From: Colwellia sp. 75C3
GTDB taxonomy: Bacteria; Pseudomonadota; Gammaproteobacteria; Enterobacterales; Alteromonadaceae
Direction of reading: 5' to 3'
DNA: 64,000 nt
Assembly: GCF_002836255.1 (NCBI RefSeq)
Contig: NZ_PJAU01000032.1
Location: 548,128-612,127, forward strand
Part shown: positions 8,471 through 17,900 of the stretch, piece by piece
Position numbering within the stretch: position 1 is the stretch's first letter
How the letters are laid out: every line of letters begins with the position of its first letter
Program-made: the position numbers and the translations under genes
The notes under the pieces: model-generated
What the model saw: only the letters and a program-made list of their open reading frames with translations
Told to the model about the DNA's origin: nothing
Database searches by the model: none

Positions 8471-8869
8471 TTATAATACAGTACCATTTTCAGTGGTTTT
8501 TACCTGACTTCCCTTCAATTCATTATTGCTTTGTTGCGCTTGCTGCTTTTGTTGAGTAGTTATATGCTCTATAGCTTGCTTACGCTGAGCATACATTTGC
8601 TCTTGACTCGGTTTCGTTGGCTTTGATTTATGTAATGAATTACTCGTTAAACTTTTAGCTGATCGTTTCACTACTTGGCCCTGAGCTATGCGTAGTGATT
8701 GCTTCTTTTGCTTTTGTAAAACAAGTAACTGCTCAGACAATTTTGATAGTTGTTGGTTAGCTTTGTTGTTTTCAGCGTGCAACTTTGATATTTGGTCACT
8801 TTCAAGAGCGTTAGTTACGCCGTATCCTGCAACTAAACCAACGACTAATGATAAGATTATTTTTTTCAT
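8471..8869 (-). CDS. Small exported coiled-coil protein, function unknown
   Basis: 132 residues, no family recognised. A hydrophobic segment at 4-18 (IILSLVVGLVAGYGV) acts as signal or anchor. A leucine/glutamine heptad region (about 28-58, LHAENNKANQQLSKLSEQLL) is probably coiled coil. The remainder is basic and glutamine-rich (about 85-118) and likely disordered. It follows the giant lipoprotein gene on the same strand, but a terminator at 8884-8909 separates them. An envelope structural or accessory role is possible but unsupported beyond topology. Confidence 0.65.
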   Translation of the reverse strand: MKKIILSLVVGLVAGYGVTNALESDQISKLHAENNKANQQLSKLSEQLLVLQKQKKQSLRIAQGQVVKRSAKSLTSNSLHKSKPTKPSQEQMYAQRKQAIEHITTQQKQQAQQSNNELKGSQVKTTENGTVL

Positions 8870-8883
8870 TGTTTATTCCTATA

Positions 8884-8909
8884 AAAAAGGGATATTGCTA
8901 TCCCTTTTT
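8884..8909 (-). terminator. Intrinsic terminator of the giant lipoprotein gene
   Basis: Perfect 11-bp stem (8884-8894 with 8899-8909) with a TTGC loop, A and T runs at both ends, 18 bp after the lipoprotein stop. Confidence 0.85.
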
Positions 8910-8926
8910 ATTTACTCAATATTATT

Positions 8927-11900
8927 TTATTGAGGGATGCCATCAACTAGTACACCTAAACCTTCTAAGGTCGTTTTTTGGTTTGCATCAGTTAAAGGAA
9001 TGGCGTCAATATTTACGTAGCTCAAACGAGATTGATCTACGTCGTTGGAAAATAAAACATCTTGCGCATTACGTAAGTCTATTAACAGTTGAATATCATT
9101 AACTTGGGTATTGTTGATACCCAAATGATTGAGATTAAGCAATGTATCTATACCTGTTAAACCAGAGACAGACACGTTGGTAATCTCTAAAAAGTTAAGA
9201 TTTGGCTGGTTAGATATAATTAGTTGCCAGTAGGTATCATCAAATAGGCTGTTCCCACGGTGACCTAGATTACTAAGAGATACACTTGTCATTAATGTTT
9301 CAAAATCGACATATGGAATATCCCCATTCAAATATAAGCCGTTTAACGCTGGCATTTGCGTAAATATCTCAACACCGTTACTAAGTTGTGCATAATCTAA
9401 CGCCACCATATGCAACATAGGCATATCTGTAAGTGGTGTTAAATCGTAGCTATTAGTGCCCCATAAATGGACAGCTCTTAATTGACGAGCATTACTTAAA
9501 GGCCCTAAGTCAGTAAGCGTGTCATTGTTTGAGATGTCTAAATCTTCAAGACGCATAATATTAGCTATATTGCCCATTTGCCCATCGCTTATCAACAGGT
9601 CAGTTAACCTTATAACCGTTAAGCTCGCTAGTTGTGTTAAAGGGCTTAAATCAACAATACCGCTATTACCACTAAGGTTTAAGTTAAATAAATTGGTTAA
9701 TTGATTAATATCTGAAATATCGCTAATACCATAAGCATTACAATCTAAATCGGTTAGCTCTCTAATATTGATTAATAGTGTGTCATCAACACATTGTTGT
9801 AATTGAACATCATTAAAAGTAATACTACTTAACGCAACAGTGGCTTGCACTACTCCATCAACAAAGATATTACTTGATAAATTATTCACTTGTTCCGGAT
9901 CATTTAGCGGTAAATTACTAACACCGAGATAAGAAAGTTCAGGGTTATTCCACAAGGTATTGATGTCAGCAACCAATGCATTATGAAGATGCAGCTCTTG
10001 TAAGAATTGCATACTATCTAACTCACCACCTAAATCCATAATAGGGTTATTATTTAATATAAGTGTTCGTAAATTATCAAAAACCCATAGCCCCCATAAG
10101 TCATGAATATTACGACCATCACAGTCTAAACTTTTAAGTTGACCTGTAACCGTCATACCTTGTGTATGTTCAAGTAAACATTGCTTAAGTTCAGCATCAT
10201 TGATTTCAGCTAACGCATCAGCAATTAACCAACCATAAGCTAACTCGCCTTCTACCTGAACACCTTTATTCATCAACTCTTGTACTTGCGTACCAAGGTC
10301 AATACCATCAAGTACGGCTAAGTTATCTACATTGATATACTCTAAAGGGATCACTAACTCATTCCAAGATTCACCATTAACAAACAAGGAAGATAAGTCA
10401 GTAATTAGCGTATTTTCAATACCTAATGTAGATAAGTTTGGATTGTTATTAATAAATTGCGACAATAGATCATTACTTAAATAACTATTCCAACCTAGAG
10501 ACAGCTGTTGCATGTTCGAATACCCTAAAATGATATCGACTTGCCATGGTTCCAGCTCGCCGTTTAACCAGAGGTGCTCAAGGTTTAACTGAGTAAATAT
10601 GCTGAAGTCTACGACTTGAGTTACCGATATTGCTAACTCATTAAAATTAGCTAAACCTGTCAGAACACTCAAATCGTAAATATTCTCCGTCCACAAGTGC
10701 AAGCCACGTAAATTAGGCATACTTGCTGCATCAGCAATACTGGTCACTAAATTACTGTCTAAGGCAATACGTTCAATAGTACTGTGCCCTGCAAAAGCTG
10801 AAAAGTCACTATCTGCAAAGTTTGTATCAAATACATCAACGTGAATCAGACTAGAAATAAGTGCTAATGAACTAAAGTCAGAGATATTTTTATTACCAAC
10901 TAAATTAACGTCTTGAAGGCTTGCAAGTTGACTAATATCTGAAATATCACTTAGATTTCGGTTGCTACAATCAAGACTAGTAATATCTTCTACAAAGGTA
11001 GCACCAATATCATTAACACAGTTTTGTAATTCTACATCAATAAATGAAATGCCATTTACTGGAGTACCTATTGTTTGAGTTGGATCATACGGAAAATCAT
11101 CCGCATTATCGCCGACACCATCATCATCTGAATCATACTGTTCATTCGCGTCAAACGGGAATGCATCTTGATTATCACCGGTAAGATCACCATCGGAGTC
11201 TAACCATTCATTAGCATCAAACACGAACGCATCAACATCATTGGTGAAACCGTCGTTATCCATATCATTATCAACAGTGTCATTAATACCATCAGAATCG
11301 CTGTCCAAACCAATATCCATTACTTCGTAGTATTGAATACGTGGGGCAATCTCCATGTACCAAACCGGATCAGCACCGTAATTCCATGCTTCTGAATTAC
11401 GTTCTTCATACTCAATGACATAAACACGATTACCTACTTGTTGAATGGGAACCCATACTCGTTTTCGATGTTCACTACAATCCAAGTTGCTAGGATCACA
11501 ATTTGAATGCCATGCCCCATTTTTAGCGCCGTCGAGATATGACGTCATTACTGCTGAGTCCAAATCTCCCCAGTTCAACTGCCAAGTATCCCAACCTGAG
11601 CCATAAACATTGAAATTGAAATCGCTATCGCCACTCCAAACTCGTGTTGCTACGCCATTGTCTTGCAGGCGGTAACCAAATACGTCCGTGAGATCGAAGT
11701 TACTTTCATTATCGTAGGCATCGGGGTTGGTTAGTGAGAAACTATTTTGCGCAAATTTATTCATTAATGGGCCGAATGTGGCATTACCAAAAGGCGCCAC
11801 CATTTGATAAGAGCTGCTCTTAATACCAGCATTATCCGCCTCAACCAACACTTCATCGATTTCAGCAAAGTCCTGGTAACGTGTCATGCGTACATATCCA

Positions 11901-14900
11901 CCATTAGGATAAAATAATTCCAAGGTTCCTGCATCAAGTGACCAAGTAAACGTACTACCACTGAGTGTATTAGAGCCACTATAATCGGCGTTCAAAGTAG
12001 CCATATCTGCGGCCAAACGGAATTGGACATCGGTACTGAACTCATCCAAATTCGATGGCATTGCCCAGTTACCAGCGATTAACTCTGCTTCAGTAAACGC
12101 TGTGGCGTTTAAGGTCGACATATCAGTTAATAAAAGACTACTTGAATCTTCAATAGTTACTAAATTAGACCCTAAACCGATTAACTGCTCTTGCTCCCAT
12201 GCTTGGACAAAACTATAATCCGTTACCGAGCTCTGCCAGAATGTTTGTGTACTGATATCGCTTGCGGCTAAAATCCAACGACGCTCATTAACTGTACTCA
12301 ACATTTCTATTTGATAATTACCGTTACTATTAACAAAGTCATCCGCAACTTGTTGACTCACGATACCCATATCGGCCATATCTAAAGGTGTTAAGTACGT
12401 TGTACTTTGCACTGGTACATCAACGCTCATCAATAGTTCATCATTGACTATTGAATAACTAAAGCTCGTTGAACCTGAGCCACTGACCATGTCGCCAAGA
12501 CCAGCATTAAACATGTATTGAGTACCTGCGCCTACACCTAATCTAAAGCTTGGCTCATCACCATGGCTTAAAGGTAAAGTAATATATTGAGCTTTTAATT
12601 CAGCGCTGGTAAATGTTTGTGCTACTGAAATATCAGCATCATCTGGTGCTACATCTATATCGTTATTAACACCGTCACCATCACGGTCGATATCTGCATT
12701 ATCACCAGTACCGTCACCGTCTAAATCTGACCACTCTGTAACATCTAGAGGAAAAGCATCATCTTCATTAGCAACACCATCGTTGTCAAGATCGGCATCA
12801 GCGTTATCACCTATACCATCCATATCACCATCAAGCCATTCATTAGCATCAAGCACAAATGCATCGACATCATTGGTGAAACCATCGTTATCCATATCAT
12901 CATCAAGACTATCAATTGTGCCATCAAAATCAGAATCTAAACCTATATCCAATACTTCATAGAATTGAATACGTGGGGCGATCTGCATGTACCAAACCGG
13001 ATCAGCTCCGTAATTCCATGCTTCTGAATTACGTTCTTCATACTCAATGACATAAACACGATTGCCTACTTGCTGAATTGGAACCCATACACGTTTACGT
13101 ACAGGACTACATTCCCAGTCATCTGGATTACAATCTGAATGCCAAGTGCCATTCCCGTCCATATAAGCAGTCATTTCAGCGGCTCCAAAATCTCCCCAGT
13201 TCAACTGCCAAGTATCCCAACCTGAGCCATAATCGTTGAAATTGAAATCGCCATCGCCACTCCAAACTCGTGTTGCTACGCCATTGTCCTGTAGGCGGTA
13301 ACCAAATACGTCCGTGAGATCATAGTTACCTTCATTATCGTAAGCATCTGGGTTAGTTAGTGAGAAACTATTTTGCGCAAACTGATTAATTAGTGGATCT
13401 AATGTAGCATTTACAAAAGGTGCCACCATCTGATAAGAGCTGCTCTTAATACCAGCATTATCTGTCTCGACTAACACCTCATCAATTTCTGCAAAGTCCT
13501 GGTAACGTGTCATGCGCACATATCCACCATTGGGGTAAAATAACTCCAAGGTTCCCGCATCAAGTGACCAAGTAAACGTACTACCACTGATTGTATTAGA
13601 GCCACTATAATCGGCGTTCAAAGTAGCCATATCTGCGGCCAAACGGAATTGAATATCGGTACTGAACTCATCCAAATTCGATGGCATTGCCCAGTTCCCA
13701 GCGATTAACTCAGTTTCAGTAAACGCTGTTGCGTTTAAAGTCGACATATCAGTTAATAAGAGACTACCTGAGTATTCAATAGTTACTAAATTAGATCCTA
13801 AACCGATTAACTGCTCTTGCTCCCATACTTGGACAAAACTATAGTCCGTTACTGAGGTTTGCCAGAATGTTTGTGTACTGATATCGCTTGCAGCTAAAAG
13901 CCAACGACGTTCATTAACTGTACTCAACATTTCTATTTGATAATTACCGTTACTATTAATAAAGTCATCCGCTGCTTGTTGGCTCACAATGCCCATATCG
14001 GCCATATCTGAAGGTGTTAAGTACGTTGTACTTTGCACTGGCGCATCAACGCTCATCAATAGTTCATCATTGACTATTGAATAACTAAAGCTCGTTGAAC
14101 CTGAGCCGCTGACCATGTCGCCAAGACCAGCATTAAACATGTATTGAGTACCTGCGCCTACACCTAACCTAAAGCTTGGTTCATCACCATGGCTTAAAGG
14201 TAAAGTAATATATTGAGCTTTTAATTCAGCACTGGTAAATGTTTGTGCTACTGAAATATCAGCATCATCTGGTGCTACATCTATATCATTATTAACGCCG
14301 TCACCATCACGGTCGATATCTGCATTATCACCCGTACCGTCACCGTCTAAATCTGACCACTCGGTAACATCTAGAGGAAAAGTATCATCTTCATTAGCAA
14401 CACCATCATTATCTTGGTCGGGATCGAGTGAATCAGGGATATTATCAAAATCTGTATCAACATAATTGAACGCAGCTTCAATTTCAGCTTTCGCTGTTGC
14501 ATCAAACAATAATGCCGATTCTATATGTCCTACAGGTAAATAATTACCACGACGTACTATCGTCAGACCTGGCTCAGTTTCACTATCTTCAACTAAGAAT
14601 ATGTATCTTTCGTCGGAATCTCTTTCTAAGTCTACATGCACATTTTCAGGAACTATAAAGCTATAAACAATATTACTGCCAACACTTTTAATAATAAGCC
14701 CTGCTTCCGCTATCTTCGTTGGCTCCCATAGACTATTCGCATTCTCAATGATCACAGCTTTAAAGTTAGCTCCATCAATATCACCATTATCTGAAACTAA
14801 ATATGCTTGTACATTTACTTGGCCATTATCACCTAACCAAATCCCACCAATTAGATCGGTAAGAGGGTTACTAGAAAGGTTAATAATGTCAGCCATGGTT

Positions 14901-17900
14901 TCAGCTGGTGTAAATTCAGGATCCCAAGCAATAGGAATAGCATTATTACACTCTAGATTTGCCTCAAACCAAGCATCCCAATTATCATCACACCAAAATT
15001 CATAAGAATCTGTTTGTTGTGTGATTGTTGTAAAGAAGGCTTTTGAAGCGGCAGTAAAGGTAGCATCAGAAGATATCACCGACGAAAACTCGTCACCTAA
15101 AATACCAGTAATTGAATAACCGTCTAAATTCATCTCTTGGAAATCTAAGTGCAGAATCTCCTCTGAATTAGATAAAATCAATGTTTCACCAGTATTAACA
15201 TAACCCGAAGCAGTTAAAATATCTGTACCTGTGACTATACCGATGTCAGTAACTAGCTTATCTGAACTACCAGCATTGCTTTCAGTCCATTGACTCAACT
15301 GTGTATCATATTCATAGAAAACTTCTAATTGACCATCTGTAACATCGCCTTTCTCAAAGAGTACACTCGAGATTTGGCCATTATTACCTTCAATATCACC
15401 TTCGTACCAACTAACACCACCAACCATTGAAGTTTGTTCATTCACTTGAGTTATACGAGTAGCGTAAATATTACCTACTTCGGTACAGCTTTCTTCGTTA
15501 TCAAATTCAGTAAACGAGAAAGTGAAGGAATCAGTACTAGGCTCATATACGCCATCGTCAGCTATAAATGTACCGTCACTGAAAGTAAAAGTTGCGTCAG
15601 ATTTAATGATGCCATATATACCTTCATCTTCGACATCTGCGTCCTTATGACCAACAAAGTGCAATTGAGATGCACTCATCGTTGCAATGATAATGTCCGC
15701 TTCCACAGGCTCTGGTTGACACTGTCCGTTAACTCCTGTTTGCGTATATGTTTGTTCAATTAACCAGTGACCATTTAAGTCAAAAGTGTAATTATCACAA
15801 ATATCACCAATATCATTTCCATCACTATCTGCTTGGTCGATGTTTGGAATAAGCGGACAGTTATCGTCGATATCAAGAACAGTGTCATCATCAGTATCTA
15901 GTGGCGCTAAGGTCCAGTTAGCTGTGGTTATCCCCATTTCCGATGGTTTATTCACACTATCACCAGGGCCTGCTGCTGCCCAGCCATCGACTGCAAATTC
16001 AATACTGTGAGTTAATAAGAAGCCGCTTTCATTTTTAAAATTACAATCACCGCCACCAAGGAATTGCGCGGTAAAGCCTGCTGGGCAGACCCAAAAATCG
16101 AGTACATTGCCAGAGAAACTCATGCTAGGAGTATCGGTAATTAATGTTGCTCTTACTTCATCATTTTCAATACTTAAGAAGCTTTCATTATCAAATTTTA
16201 CAGAGATAAACGAGTTAATTTGAACCGTATCGGTATCAGCTAATACAACACCATTAATGACACCCGTTAATACTTCGCCAGTTAGGAAGGTATAACTAAA
16301 TTCGAATAATTCATTTTCACAAATATCACCTTTACCATTACCGTTAATGTCTAATTGATCTTCATTGGCATCGATTGGACAGTTGTCCGCAACATCACCC
16401 GTTCCATCACCATCAGTATCGGTAGTTTCCGTCGCATCATTCGGGAATGCATCGGCGTTATCACCTGTACCATCAGCATCACTATCTGCAGTTTCAGACG
16501 GATCACTTGGGAATGCATCGCCATTGTCACCAGTGCCATCGCCATCAGTATCGGTAATTTCCGTCGCATCATTCGGGAATACATCGGCGTTATCACCTGT
16601 ACCATCACCATCACTATCTGCTACTTCAGACGGATCACTTGGGAATGCATCGCCATTATCACCCGTGCCATCACCATCAGTATCTACAACTTCAGTCGCA
16701 TCATTAGGGAATTCATCGGCGTTATCACCTGTACCGTCACCATCGGTATCTGTTGTTTCAGACGAATCTCTAGGGAATGCATCTGTGGCATTATTTACAC
16801 CATCACCATCTAAATCCGTATCAGCATTATCACCCTTACCATCGCCATCGGTATCGACAGACTCATTAACATCATTAGGAAATGCGTCATTAGTATTATC
16901 AACACCATCGCCATCAATATCAGTATCGGTATTATTACCAACACCATCACCATCTGTATCAAGGGTTTCAGATGCATCATAATCAAAGGCATCTTGCGCG
17001 TTTAATACACCATCATTATCGATATCTGCATCACTAACATCAGCAATTAAATCACCATCAAAATCGGCTGGTGTACTGGTAGAGTCTAATGGGTCAGAGT
17101 TAGCTGCAATTTCATCAACATCTAAGAATTGATCATTATCATCATCTAAATCGTGGTTATTACCAAGACCATCGCTATCAGTATCTAGCCATTCATTTAC
17201 ATCTAACGGGAATGCATCATCATTATCAATAACACCATCATTATCATCATCTGTATCAGGTGTTAAACCACCACTATCGGCCAGACCATCAGAATCTGTA
17301 TCTACAAAAATATCACTTGGCACTGCCGCATTACTGTCATCAGAGTCTTGCTCTGTTGGCCAGCCATCGTTATCTGCATCTACTGCATTAAATTTAGTCG
17401 CATCGGTAGGGAAATCATCGGCATCATCTAATACACCATCATTATCGTCATCAGTATCGCAAGCATCACCAAATGCATCATTATCACTATTAATTTGGAA
17501 TGTATTAGCGATTAGCGGACAATTGTCAGAATTGTTACCTATATTATCTTTGTCTGTATCGAAACGTTCCGAAGAATCAAGCGGTAAGGCATCTGCATTA
17601 TCAAAAACGCCATCACCATCCGTATCACTTTTCAGTGGATCAGTGCCAAGTAAGGCTTCAGTTTCATCTTTTAAACTATCACCGTCGTCATCTTCATCGC
17701 GATAGTTACCAATACCATCACCATCAGTATCAATTGATTCCAATGCATCATATGGGAATAAATCATCTTCGTTTAAAACATTGTCACCATCAATATCTGT
17801 ATCCGTATTATCACCAATAGTATCGAAATCTAAATCACTGCTTTCACTAGCATTTAACGGAAATACATCATCAAGGTCAATAACACCATCGTTATCATCA

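Noticed and set aside
16365..16982. Long plus-strand frames (152-205 codons) opposite the giant gene
   Set aside because: They are antisense shadows created by the GAT/GGT repeat bias of the TSP3 codons; the serine/proline-rich translation repeats with the same period and has no ribosome site.
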